Assembly: GCA_009760855.2 (NCBI GenBank) | Contig: WPIO01000040.1 | Coordinates: 1,170,001 to 1,195,000 of the forward strand | Reading direction: 5' to 3' | Length of the DNA stretch: 25,000 nucleotides | Source of the DNA: Cristatella mucedo | Taxonomy: Eukaryota; Bryozoa; Phylactolaemata; Cristatellidae | Shown here: positions 1 to 8,884 of the stretch, one piece after another | How the letters are laid out: each line of letters begins with the position of its first letter | Numbering within the stretch: the first letter of the stretch is position 1 | The notes under the pieces: model-generated | Seen by the model: only the letters and a program-made list of their open reading frames with translations | Databases searched by the model: none | Told to the model about the DNA's origin: nothing | Made by a program: the position numbers and the translations under genes

Positions 1-28
1 CCTTTGTATCGATCATGCTGGGCTGCAG

Positions 29-119
29 GTCAGAGTGATTGACTGCTACCTGGTGGAAGGTTTCAAGGTCCTCTACCGTATCGCTCTGGCGCTGATGATC
101 CTGTACCACAAGAGCAGCG
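29..119 (+). CDS. TBC1D24: TBC1D24-like exon A (end of TBC domain)
   Basis: Encodes VRVIDCYLVEGFKVLYRIAL and continues to HKSS, the last helices of the TBC domain. The donor is GTGAGC at 120 and the exon leaves one base of a Gly codon. The left edge uses the AG at 27-28. The frame is also open upstream to base 2 and the pyrimidine tract is poor, so the exon could instead run off the left edge of the window. Confidence 0.85.
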
Positions 120-831
120 GTGAGCCAAGCCAGCGGCTGCCTGCTGCGAGGGTGGTGTGCCCCCCATTTTCGTCGTTCGGGTTGCGGTGGCCGGTTTGCC
201 CTCAGCGGTCGGCCCACCGACTGTAATTCCGTGCCAGCCAGCAGGCCCTGCATTTTCCAACATCTCTCTGCTGTTGCACCAGCTCGTGGTGAACCGCAGG
301 TCCCACCGTTGGCCGGCGGCACTCGCGGTGGGTGTGTTGATTAGCCGCTCGGTCGAGCAGCTCCCGTCATTTGTCGTGCTACTCTCGTCCGATTGTGCAC
401 GTGTGCATTACATCTGTCTTCACTTCTGTTTACCCTTGATCAGGTATGCGATGACTCGTGTTTTGCCTTACCCACGTCACTGCCTTCTTTGCCCTCTCCC
501 TACTTCTCATGTCTGTCTGTCTCTCCTCTCTCTCTCTCTCTTTTCATCTCTTCCCATCTCTCCTTTTCTCCCTTTGCACCGTAATTTCTTCCTTGTCCTT
601 GGCTGAGCTGTTGTACTGCCGCCGTTCGACTACGTTCGATGCCGTACGACTTGTACATGAGTACATGTACATGGGCATTGTTCAAATGATTATTGTAGGC
701 AAGCGTACTGATTTCTTCGACTCCACCAAAGCTGACATCGGCATTAAGAGGTTTTGCGAGGACATCTACAAAATGGTTTCCATCGATAAGCTGCTGAAGG
801 TATGTTTGAAGTTGGCTGCCTAGATAGGGTA

Positions 832-866
<35 letters not shown>

Positions 867-3800
867 CATAGACTGTGTCATCACCAGGAGCGCTGTTGGT
901 CAGGTCAGTTATAGCATGACAGCACGGTCAGCCAGGCGTTGTTGAACTCGCCCAGGCGAGCCCGCGAGCTTCTTGCCTCCCAGGCGGACGCTTGCCGCTG
1001 TGAGAGATATGCCGGAAATGCTGTCCGACTACGCCTCGCTCTCACTTCTGCCTGTGAATGTAATGTAATGTAATGAACGGCTGCATCAGTTTCAGCGTGT
1101 TCGCGCCCTCAGGTCCTGTGTGGACAATAAATTAGCTGTCCCATTCCTCCGCTTAAAGACAGTTGGCGACAGAAGCTTTGGCTCTGCAGGTCCTAGACTG
1201 TGGAACTCGCTCCCACAATTCTTATGCAACGACAACTACTCTCCTACTGCCGACTATGACTCATCTTTTCTAGCGGTCCTGAGCTGCTACTTCCATGCTA
1301 CTCACTACCTCAACTGCTCTCCTGACTCTGCCATGCTCCACACTTTCTCTAGCCCCTCCTCGGCCAGAGAAGCCTGCCGGGCCCAGTGAGTGCCTTGTCA
1401 GCTTTGCACGAACCCCCCTCCCTTTCCCATGCAAGCAGTGTGCAGCAGCAATGTTCTGAGCGCGGCGCCGAGAGCGGTTCGGCACGTGGGCGGCGGCACG
1501 TGGGCGGCGGCACGTGGCCGTCGGACCGGCGCGCCGCTGTACGTAGGCTCCCCGTCGTTTCATAGACTGCCTTCAGCATTCGAGGCTTCACGAGGAGCGA
1601 GATAACGCGCTTGTTTGCCAAGAACGAACTGCTGCTGCGGCAGGCCGCCGCCAACGGCAGCGGCAGCAACTCACTGGGCTCTCGCCAGCAGCAGCAGGGC
1701 GGCGGCGGCGGCACAGCGCTGCAGTCGGCGGCTGCTGGCTCGCACTCAGCCGTGGGCGGCGTCAGCGCCGGCGGCAAGCAGCTGCGTAGCGTGGACAGGA
1801 GCAGTCGAGCTGCCCAGCGCAGCTTCAAGTTCGACCACGCCATCCACAGTCACGTGGACCTTGCCGCGCTCGGCTCCACCATTCTCGACAAGCCGTCGGT
1901 GAGCGGAGCGCGCCGGCTGCCACAGCAGCCCATTGCACGCTTTTACCATCGACCTCGACCTTTCTTCGGTGGCTGGCCGCGGTGGTCGGCGGAGGCGCGA
2001 TTGCGCTCGAGGCCGCCGCCGCTGCTGCTGGCACTGATGGTTTTGCTGAGAACCAACCCCCAACAGCATCCCCGGCGTGCGATCGTGGGTAGTGGCTGTG
2101 CCAGTCTTAAGGTGAGAATGGCGGGCCCAAGTGAAAAAGCTCCTCTGTCACGTGGGGCCTGCAGAGCGAAAGCTGCTGTTGCCAACAGTCTCCCTCTTTC
2201 TTTCTCTTTCTCTTTCTCTCTCCCCTCTCTCTCTCTCTCCCTCTCTCTTTCTCTCTCTCCCTCTTTTGAGCTCAGGAATGGAGAGCTGGGGAGTAATTGT
2301 CAGTAGAAGTAGCTGGTCAGCTAGTCGCACAGGCCACGGTGTTGCACGCAGGCCAGAGCTGCAGAGTTTCGAAATATTTCACTGGATCGAGCGTGGTCGG
2401 CTAGAAAAAGGCCGTTTGGGATCAGGCAGGACACTCCGTGCGTAGGCTTCAGCGGATGTGCTGGCCGAGCCAATTTGTTGAGAGTCGGGCTGTCTCGTTT
2501 CCGACTGACGCCTGGTTTTGCCCATTACCACCAAGTTGGTTTTGTTGTCGTTCAATTTCAGGAATTTTCCGCCATCTAGTGTGAGTGCTGGCGAATTACC
2601 GGCAGTGAGGGATTTAAGTTTGGAGTGCAGGAAAAAGGCACGGAAGGATGATGCTGTGTGTGTGTGTGCGTGACCAACATGGAATGAGAGCAAGCCCGGT
2701 GCTTTCCTTTGATCTATTTGATCAGCCAAATGGAGCATAGTTTGCAAATAGAATGGACCTAGAACTAATCCTTGGGATGAGCCATACTTATAGGGTCACC
2801 TGGTGTCACTGTTGGCCTTTGGCATCTGTGCTTAAGTCTCCCGAAACGATCGCACTAAGCCGATGCAGTGACAACGACAGAGATGCCTGAGCCAGATAAT
2901 AGGCACTTGAAAACTGGGTACGAGCCCTAATGCTAGATCGTCAGACGTTGTCGAGAGATCCATAGTATCTCTCTTTCAAAGAATCTAGAAAAATTATGTA
3001 CCAGATTGCCGAAAGGATTTTCCTGGCAATGTGCGCTGACCGTCGCTTCATCGGCACTTTTGTCACCTTTTTGTTTTTGCACGTCTGTAATTCCACTTGT
3101 GTTTGCATAGAGAGGCTCGACTTGGCGGCCTTTGCAAAGATGGATTGGTACGACCTACGGTACGACCTTCATATGGCATGCCAGCCAATGTGCAGTTGAT
3201 CACGATGTTTCACATGCTCTTTCAAGCTTGTGCCAATCTCTCGATGTGCGAGCTTGCACGCTCTCTCGATGTGTGACAGCCTGTTTCAAGGATGCAGGTA
3301 GAAACCGGCAGAGGCCGGAGACACGTTTATAATGCTAGTCACATAGAGCAGGCGTAAATCGAGGCACCTCACACAAAGACGACGAGTCTGGTGTGTCTAG
3401 AGTGCTAGTGGTCTTTCAGAGGCTGGTGGTGGGGGAGTTGAACTTGAAACGATCGAATCTTGCAGAATATGTGGGCCGCGACTTGCTGGGCAAAGTCCGA
3501 TAGCACGCGGGCCGTCCTGCCCAAGTCGTCCTGCCCAAGTCGTCCTGCCCAAGTTTCAGGTTCATCGGATGAGAACCTCAACCAAGTCAGTGAGAGCGCC
3601 TTGCCACCGTCCCGTGCTGCTGTTGCAGCCCTGTCGAGCGAGCGAGTGCGAGAGCAGTGGCTTTGTGCAGGATCCTACCAGCGACGCGCGCTCTCAGCAG
3701 CAGCGCTCCGGGCGAGCGCTGCTTCCTGCTTCGACACGCCGGCAGCGCTGCGTGCACTCACCGTCGTTGTAGCTGGCACGCTTGTGGAGCTGGCTGCCCG

Positions 3801-3996
3801 AGCTGCAGGCCGTGCGCGACCCGGTGCTCGTCTTCACGACGAACAATCACGGCTACAGCATAAAGCGCTTCTACGAGCGTTGCGATGGCCAGGGCCCCAC
3901 ACTGCTGCTCATCAAGACGGTCAGAGGAGAGGTGAGCTTGCTCGTGACCGTGGTGCAAAAGCGAGAGGGAGGGGTAGAGGAGTGAGACCGGGAGTA

Positions 3997-4031
<35 letters not shown>

Positions 4032-4061
4032 AAAGAGAGAGAGAGAGAGAGAGATAGAGAT

Positions 4062-4127
<66 letters not shown>

Positions 4128-4479
4128 ACACACACAGTGAGACTGACAGACAGAGGTGACTCGATTCTGGATTCTGCGCTTGAAGAGAGAGGGGGAGAGA
4201 GAGAGAGAGACTGACAGACAGAAAGAAACTGACAGACAGATAGAGACTGACAGACAGAGGTAACTCGATTCTGGATTCTGCGCTTGAATAGAGAGGGAGA
4301 GAGAGACTGACAGACAGAAAGAAACTGACAGACAGACAGAGACTGACAGATAGAGGTGACTCGATTCTGCACTTGGAGAGATGGGAGAGCTATCGAGAGA
4401 CCGGCTGGCTCACCGAGTGGAAGAGAGCCAGGGGACAGAGTGTGGAGGCCCGCGAGGAGCATGGAGGCTGCGACGGAGC

Positions 4480-4516
<37 letters not shown>

Positions 4517-5033
4517 CCCCTGTCTGGCCTGCCCGCCGTGCCTTGAGTGGTCACCGCTGGCCGCGCTCGCCCACTTTTCCTTCCTCTCTCTCTCTCACTC
4601 TCTGTCCTTCCTCTCCTGGTGCCGCCCACAGGTCTTTGGCGCCTACTGCTCGGCCGACTGGTACGAGCGCCAGCGGAGCATCGGCATCGGAGCGCAGATC
4701 AGCTACTTTGGCACGGGCGAGTCGTTCGTCTTTGCTCTCGGGCCCGAGCCTCGTTGCCACTTCTGGATTGGTCGCACGGCGGCTGCGGCCGCCTCCGAAG
4801 CAGGCAGTGGCGGGATGCAGCAGCCGCCGCCGATGGCCGCCACCGTGGACATGTTCATGGCCGCCGACGGGACGATGCTAACGGTGGGCGGAGGCGGCGG
4901 CGAGGCGCTTCAGGTCGACGAGAACCTCAACTATGGCCACTCGAGCTGCTGCGCCACGTTCAGCAACTTGCCGCTGTGCAGCGACGGCGGCCAGTTCCAG
5001 GTGCAGACGCTCGAGGCCATTGCCTTCCGGTGA
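29..5033 (+). CDS. TBC1D24: TBC1D24/Skywalker-like TBC-TLDc protein, 3' part (5 exons, gene span)
   Basis: The spliced frame 29-119, 699-799, 1566-1898, 3773-3931, 4632-5033 gives 361 residues and a stop, with every junction in phase. The order is the end of a TBC (Rab-GAP-like) domain (DCYLVEGFKVLYRIALALM), the helical segment around CEDIYKMVSIDKLLK, a low-complexity linker, then a full TLDc domain (LWSWLP, VFTTNNHGYS, TLLLIKT, FGAYCSADWYER, YFGTGESFVFAL, ENLNYGHSSCCATF). TBC followed by TLDc is the architecture of human TBC1D24 and fly Skywalker. These proteins act in membrane and synaptic-vesicle trafficking, bind phosphoinositides and have been linked to Rab35 and ARF6. The N-terminal exons and most of the TBC domain lie before base 1. 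Family membership is clear; function here is by homology only. Confidence 0.93.
120..698 (+). other. Intron of the TBC1D24-like gene
   Basis: 579-bp GT-AG intron. It is pyrimidine-rich from about 490 to 600 (runs of CTCT and TCTGTC). No gene or recognisable mobile element seen. The acceptor is ATTGTAG at 692-698. Confidence 0.8.
699..799 (+). CDS. TBC1D24: TBC1D24-like exon B
   Basis: Completes the split Gly codon and encodes KRTDFFDSTKADIGIKRF, then CEDIYKMVSIDKLLK. This matches the region just after the TBC domain in TBC1D24. The donor is AAG|GTATGT at 800; the exon ends in phase 0. Confidence 0.88.
832..868. repeat. (CT)n-(CA)n microsatellite
   Basis: A compound dinucleotide run, CT then CA, about 30 bases inside the intron that follows exon B. 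Confidence 0.95.
1070..1345 (+). mobile_element. LINE ORF2 C-terminal fragment
   Basis: Translation gives LAVPFLRLKTVGDRSFGSAG, then PRLWNSLPQ. This is the typical C-terminal tail of CR1/L2-like LINE ORF2 proteins (LKT-GDRSF--AGPRLWNSLP). It continues into HATHYLNCSPDSAMLHTF. A related stretch recurs on the - strand at 23400-23460. It lies in the 800-1565 intron in gene orientation and is not part of the host protein. Short TAATG repeats precede it at about 1056-1075. Confidence 0.8.
1566..1898 (+). CDS. TBC1D24: TBC1D24-like exon C with Gln/Gly/Ser linker
   Basis: Starts TAFSIRGFTRSEITRLFAKN, then ELLLRQ, continuing the conserved helix begun in exon B. It then enters a low-complexity linker containing SRQQQQGGGGG and ends HSHVDLAALGSTILDKPS. 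The acceptor is CATAG at 1561-1565 and the donor is GTGAGC at 1899. It is 111 codons, phase 0 at both ends. The Gln/Gly run comes from CAG and GGC tracts and may vary in length between individuals. Confidence 0.9.
2199..2270. repeat. Polypyrimidine (CT/CTTT) tract
   Basis: Imperfect CTTT and CT repeats, about 70 bases, intronic. Confidence 0.9.
2500..2830 (-). mobile_element. LINE reverse-transcriptase fragment
   Basis: On the - strand the translation reads KYGSSQGLVLGPFYLQTMLH, matching the PQGSVLGP motif of LINE RTs. It continues with LLSFH, where the YADD motif has been replaced by GT-repeat-derived sequence. Next comes FLKLNDNKTNLVVMG, matching the LKLN--KTE-LV-G motif. The order matches the RT palm and thumb, but the catalytic motif is gone, so it is dead. 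It is antisense to the host gene. Confidence 0.78.
3514..3555 (+). repeat. 14-bp tandem triplication
   Basis: Three head-to-tail copies of GTCCTGCCCAAGTC, the last with one change. A fourth copy of the same 14-mer lies at 5593-5606, beyond the stop codon. Confidence 0.9.
3773..3931 (+). CDS. TBC1D24: TBC1D24-like exon D (TLDc domain, first part)
   Basis: Encodes LARLWSWLPELQAVRDPVLV, FTTNNHGYSIKRFYERC, then TLLLIKTVRGE. This is the start of the TLDc fold, including the FTT-NHG-S and PTLLLIKT motifs. It is 53 codons, phase 0 at both ends, with donor GTGAGC at 3932. Confidence 0.95.
3996..4136. repeat. (GA)n microsatellite
   Basis: About 140 bases of nearly pure GA ending in a short CA run. 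It yields long artefactual open frames of Arg/Glu or Leu/Ser. Confidence 0.95.
4137..4378 (+). repeat. ~100-bp minisatellite, about 3 copies
   Basis: The marker GAGGTGACTCGATT (one copy GAGGTAACTCGATT) recurs at about 4153, 4257 and 4353. The copies are separated by GACTGACAGACAGA-type sequence and GA tracts, giving a higher-order unit of about 96-104 bp. Confidence 0.85.
4482..4513. repeat. (GT)n microsatellite
   Basis: About 32 bases of pure GT, intronic, 120 bases before the final exon. Confidence 0.95.
4632..5033 (+). CDS. TBC1D24: TBC1D24-like terminal exon E (rest of TLDc, stop)
   Basis: Encodes VFGAYCSADWYERQ, YFGTGESFVFALGPEP, then an Ala/Gly/Pro-rich insert (about 30 residues from [14 protein letters not shown]). 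It ends with ENLNYGHSSCCATFSNLPLC and FQVQTLEAIAFR before TGA at 5031-5033. The conserved motifs of the second TLDc half are all present. The low-complexity insert falls in a surface loop position of the domain. Confidence 0.95.
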   Translation, partial: VFGAYCSADWYERQRSIGIGAQISYFGTGESFVFALGPEPRCHFWIGRTAAAAASEAGSGGMQQPPPMAATVDMFMAADGTMLTVGGGGGEALQVDENLNYGHSSCCATFSNLPLCSDGGQFQVQTLEAIAFR

Positions 5034-5398
5034 CCGTCCGGCTCTGCGGCTCACTGCCGCCATCATTCTCTTCTCTCGGTCGTCTCTTGCCTCGGCGCAA
5101 GCTTGCCCGGGAAAGAGCGCGGACGTTGGTCGGCGCTGCCGCCCTTGCGGAAGGCGTTCCTGCCCGTGGAAGCGTGTCTGTCCGTCGTCAGGCAGCCGCC
5201 GGAAGTCTGCGCTCGAAAAGCATCTCCAACGTCTCGGAAGACGTTCCAGCGGAAGCTGCTGAGAGCCGGCTTGGCTGCCGCTTTGCTTCGAATCGTGGCG
5301 TCACCCAGGGGGGGGGGAGGAGCGGATTTCACACTCTACTGCTAGTAAATCCCGTCGGATGGTGAAAGGCAGAGACAAAGGCCCGCGGTGTATTGTTG

Positions 5399-5406
5399 TG
5401 ACGTCA
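5399..5406. promoter_or_regulatory. Perfect CRE palindrome TGACGTCA
   Basis: An exact CREB/ATF consensus site about 370 bases after the TBC1D24-like stop codon. A second exact copy is at 16916-16923. Function is unproven. Confidence 0.4.
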
Positions 5407-5450
5407 TCGTCGCAGCAGAGTGACGACACCAGACTGCCGGTAGAGCTGCT

Positions 5451-5507
5451 GCGCCCCATCGGGCGTTACAGCGAGTTGTTCTTTTGCGCCCCCTCGGGCG
5501 TTACAGC
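5451..5507 (+). repeat. Direct repeat pair
   Basis: A 22-base unit, GCGCCCC(A/C)TCGGGCG followed by TTACAGC, occurs at 5451 and again at 5486 with one difference. Confidence 0.85.
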
Positions 5508-5817
5508 AGCGAGCTAGCAGCTCTTGCTCGCTGAGGCCTCGTCACGTGGGGTTAGTGGCTCCCTCTGGCAGGCATCGCAGCACTGCTAGCTAGTCCTGCC
5601 CAAGTCGTTCCGAAATCGAGGTAATTAATTCTGCTCTGTCGCCTCTGCTCGCCTCGCGCCAGAGTCGGTCAGCTCCAGAGTGGAGTCACATGGAGAAGGG
5701 AGCCTGTGGCCATAGCGCCGCCGCTGCTTCACGTATGATTCAAGCTGCCGAGAAAAGACAGCCTTCCAAGGGCGGCTTAGAGCCACGATGGACGGCGATG
5801 CAGCTCGCTGTCCAGAG

Positions 5818-5864
5818 CAGGCTGCACGAGAACGAGGCTGCACGAGAACGAGGCTGCACGAGAG
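5818..5864 (+). repeat. 16-bp tandem repeat, 3 copies
   Basis: The unit GAGGCTGCACGAGAAC repeats at 5818, 5834 and 5850 with minor edge changes. Confidence 0.85.
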
Positions 5865-6154
5865 CACCCGGTCAATCGTCTGGACGTTGTTATTCTCTCT
5901 CGCTTCTCGGAAATTCTTCCATTTGCACTCGTGAAGCACGGATACATTCGTCTACACCGATGTAATTTATGTAGCCATATATGTAAGTGATTATTAAGAG
6001 ACACATTATTAATATATCCGTACAATATATATTAATACATATATTATTAATATATAAATCAATGTATGTGACAGTTATCAATGATCGTGCACGCATGCTG
6101 CTGCGAGGCTGTAAATAAGTTTGAGTCGACGGTCGAATTTGTTCGGGTGCTCAA

Positions 6155-6222
6155 TCTCTCTCTCTCTCTCTCTCTCCCCTCTCTCTGTCTCTGTCTCTCT
6201 CTGTCTCTCTCTCTCTCTCTCT
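6155..6222. repeat. (CT)n microsatellite
   Basis: CT dinucleotides interrupted by a few GTCT units. Confidence 0.95.
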
Positions 6223-6787
6223 CCTGTATCTCGAAGGCCGGCTGCTGCAGCAACCTCGGTATGTGTCGACCGGCCAGGGCAATCTGCTGAGCTCACTGTT
6301 TGCATCTGAGGCACATGTGCGAGTGTCTATTTGAAGCCGGCCGCACGAGCTTCCATCCGTTATACATGACGTGCGGTTTAGCTGTAGAGTCACCCCTACC
6401 AACAGCTGCTGCTGCCGGCTACAGAAAAGCGAATTCATTGCCAACTCGTAATAATAATACTATTATTATTAAAATGAAGCTATTATTACAATGTACATGG
6501 CGCCGAAAGAGAACCAAATGTCTTCTTAAGCACTTGACGTATGCAGGAATGGAAGTCGTATGCAGGAGAGGACATCTGTCAATTCCTTAGTTGGAGCAGA
6601 ACGTGCGACTGTCGGACGGTCTCGCGATGTCGTGCTCCTAGCTACCGGCATGACGGAGGGACATTGTTCCGAGCCGCAGGCTGCTTGCCGCCAGCTCTGC
6701 TCACGATCTGTTGGCTGGTAATAACCAACTTGATGACTGCAGAGACGGAGGAGACAGACAGTGAAGGAGAACGGCAGAGTGCATCCC

Positions 6788-6793
6788 AATAAA
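6788..6793 (+). terminator. Candidate polyadenylation signal AATAAA
   Basis: Exact AATAAA on the + strand, placed to serve the TBC1D24-like gene. A second near 7009 is also possible. Confidence 0.35.
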
Positions 6794-7269
6794 AGCAAGC
6801 TGCTGAAAGAAGTATTTGGGCAAGCAGTCCTGCCGTCTTTCATCGTGCATCCTTGCCGTCTTGCATCCTTCTAGTAGGAAGGTTACGCGGTCGGGGCTGT
6901 CGCCTTCTAGCGGCATACTTGCTTGATTGACCCTTCCGCCAGGGGTCATGGGAAACTTGCTTTCGTTGGGGAGGTTGGAAATGGCCCTCCCCGGTGCAGT
7001 TCTAGATGAAATAAACCTTCCAGCGACAGCCTTTACAGGCCGCCACCTCATGATCTGCTTCCCATATGAAGAGTTGGTAGTAGCCCATAAATATGGACTC
7101 TTGTGACTCTCACCGAACACGTCGATGATTTTTGTCGTTCACTTCGTCCTTTATGCCTTTCAAAGCGATTAATTAATAAGGCATGCCCTCCGACGGCGCC
7201 CATGATTGATTTTTGGTTCGGTCTTGCCTCCGTCTTGGCCCATAGAAGTAGGGTCGTGCTCAGCTTCTC

Positions 7270-7680
7270 GAAAACTTGGTCGAGCATGTGACCCTTGATG
7301 TGAGTAGGGCTATGCACATGAGCCACAAGAGACAACGAGTCAGTCAGTGCACGAAACTCTGTGCTGAAGGCTGTCGAAATGAATGTTGAAATCACACACA
7401 GTGAGAAAAGATCGATTTATTGCACACCAGTCGAAATTAGATCAGAAAAATCTTAGAAAAGGGAAGACATAATATCTGGTGCTCAATAGACTACTGCCAC
7501 CATCGGTAGCTTGTGGTCGGGTAAAATCAAGACAATATATTCAAAAGACTGCTTCGAGTGCACTGCAAACGGCTTGAAGTCGAAGTTCAAGCGTGTGATA
7601 ATAGCGACTCCACCTCCAGTTTTTATTGATCTAGGGGTGTGAATGAAGGAGAAAACGCTATCACACACAAACGGTCAGCC
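7270..7680 (-). mobile_element. LINE endonuclease-domain fragment
   Basis: On the - strand the motifs of a LINE apurinic-like endonuclease appear in order. TGGGVAIITR lies near 7600, with SFEYIVLIL after it. CDFNIHFDS near 7370-7400 corresponds to the catalytic GDFN-H motif, with Gly changed to Cys. SPTHIKGHMLD lies near 7285-7320. Frame changes between these blocks show that it is decayed. It points opposite to the LINE C-terminal fragment at 7950. Confidence 0.78.
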
Positions 7681-7949
7681 TGTAAGAGTGTGCACACCAC
7701 TTCGCTACAGGCATATGAGCTGCATTGGATGAATAAGAGACAATTTAAATACGATTTTCACAAAAAAGCTAGAGTTAAGAACCACACGGGTAAGGCGTTT
7801 GCTTCTGAGAACCTGCGTTGAATTCTTGCAGACGGCAATCCTATACTGCCCTCTGCAAGCCGCCCCCGTTATGGGTCTTCTGTTGCTCTATAAATGTGGG
7901 TATTTAGTCAAGCTGAACTTTTACTTCGGCGTTTTTTCTCGTGTACCAT
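7681..7949. other. Unassigned spacer between two LINE fragments
   Basis: AT-richer sequence. No motif recognised; it may be more decayed LINE sequence. Confidence 0.5.
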
Positions 7950-8884
7950 AGGTAGACGAACTCGTTTGCGAACGCAGAAAAACGTACATTAGTGACCTCT
8001 CGTTAGACGACCACATCATCTCCACAGTCAAGTCTGCCTACTTTCAGCTATATAACATAGCTAAAATTCGGGCTTGTTTAGACAAGGATTCCACATCTAA
8101 ATTGGTCATTGCATTTGTCGCACCAGTCTCGACTTCTGAAACTCAATGCTTGCTGGTCTACCGGCTAGAGCTATCAGGCGCTTACACCTGTTGCAAAACT
8201 CTGCAGCTAATAATAATAATAATAATAATATTGCACTTGATAAAGCGCCCTCAGAGAACTTAATCTCTTTCTAGGCGCTTTACATTAGCTAGGCTTGTCT
8301 GTCGTGAGCGGCACAGTTGTCACATCGCACCACTTCTCGAACACCTGCACTGGCTCGCAGTCAAGCAACACGTCGTCTTTAAGGTTCTGTCGCTAACGTT
8401 TAGGGCCCTTCATTCTTTGGCTCCAGCCTACCTATCAGATCTACTCCCCACCAGGCTAAGGATCGTACCACCTGCTTTTCAGAATCTAATCATATACCTA
8501 TACCTCGTACAGATCACAAACCGTCTGGAGACGGTGCCTTTGGTTCGTATGCTTCCAAAGCCTGGTACTTATTCCGACTTTATATACTAAATCTCCTGAC
8601 TTAACCACATTAAAAAAGAAACTTGAAATGAATCTATTTATCATACCATTTAGTGGGTCCCTGTGATTCGTCCTTTAAGTGCTTAAGTTTGCTGACACTG
8701 TGCATGCTGCCAGTAACCACACTTGCATGCTGACCCTGTGAGTGTCACCCCTAACCAAGATGTTGTTAAGTGAGCACGCTACCACTAACCATTCGATCGT
8801 GCTTCCTTTGCAGCAAATGTAAAGTGCCTAGAAAGAGATTGAGTTCGTTGAAGATGCTATATCAAATGTATTATTACTATTGTA
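7950..8884 (+). mobile_element. LINE ORF2 C-terminus plus 3' UTR (decayed)
   Basis: Translation gives LDDHIISTVKSAYFQLYNIA, then KIRACLDKDSTSKLV. After a frameshift comes LDF*NSMLAGLPARAIRR, where the usual Cys codon is TGA. HIAPLLEHLHWLAVKQHVVF, ALHSLAPAYLSDLLP and GDGAFGSYASKAW follow. This is the standard C-terminal order of CR1/L2-like LINE proteins. A 3' UTR runs to about 8884 and ends AAATGTAAAGTGCCTAG, then TATTATTAC. That end resembles the SINE tails elsewhere in the window. Stops and frameshifts show it is inactive. Confidence 0.85.
8210..8286 (-). mobile_element. 77-bp SINE/LINE 3'-tail insertion with target-site duplication
   Basis: On the - strand it reads AATGTAAAGCGCCTAG through GAGGGCGCTTTATCAAGTG to an (ATT)n end. 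AGCTA flanks it on both sides (8205-8209 and 8287-8291). Joining the flanks at one copy restores the expected LINE frame QNSAARLV. It is therefore a 5'-truncated retroinsertion into an already resident LINE. Confidence 0.85.

Larger units (their letters stand above)
1899..3772 (+). other. Long intron of the TBC1D24-like gene
   Basis: 1874-bp GT-AG intron. It holds a polypyrimidine tract near 2200-2270, an antisense LINE reverse-transcriptase remnant near 2500-2830, and a 14-bp triplication at 3514-3555. The rest (about 2830-3500) shows no gene or repeat I recognise. The acceptor is CGTTGTAG at 3765-3772. Confidence 0.8.
3932..4631 (+). other. Intron of the TBC1D24-like gene, mostly simple repeats
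   Basis: 700-bp GT-AG intron made mostly of a GA tract, a ~100-bp GA/GACA-rich minisatellite and a GT tract. The acceptor CCGCCCACAG ends at 4631 after a good pyrimidine tract. Confidence 0.85.
5034..6793 (+). other. Probable 3' UTR / 3' flank of the TBC1D24-like gene
   Basis: No convincing gene. It holds a 10-G run (5308-5317), several short direct repeats, an AT-rich patch (about 5960-6065) and a CT tract. The first clear AATAAA hexamer I found downstream of the stop is at 6788-6793, so the 3' UTR could extend to about 6810. This is inferred from the hexamer alone. Confidence 0.45.
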
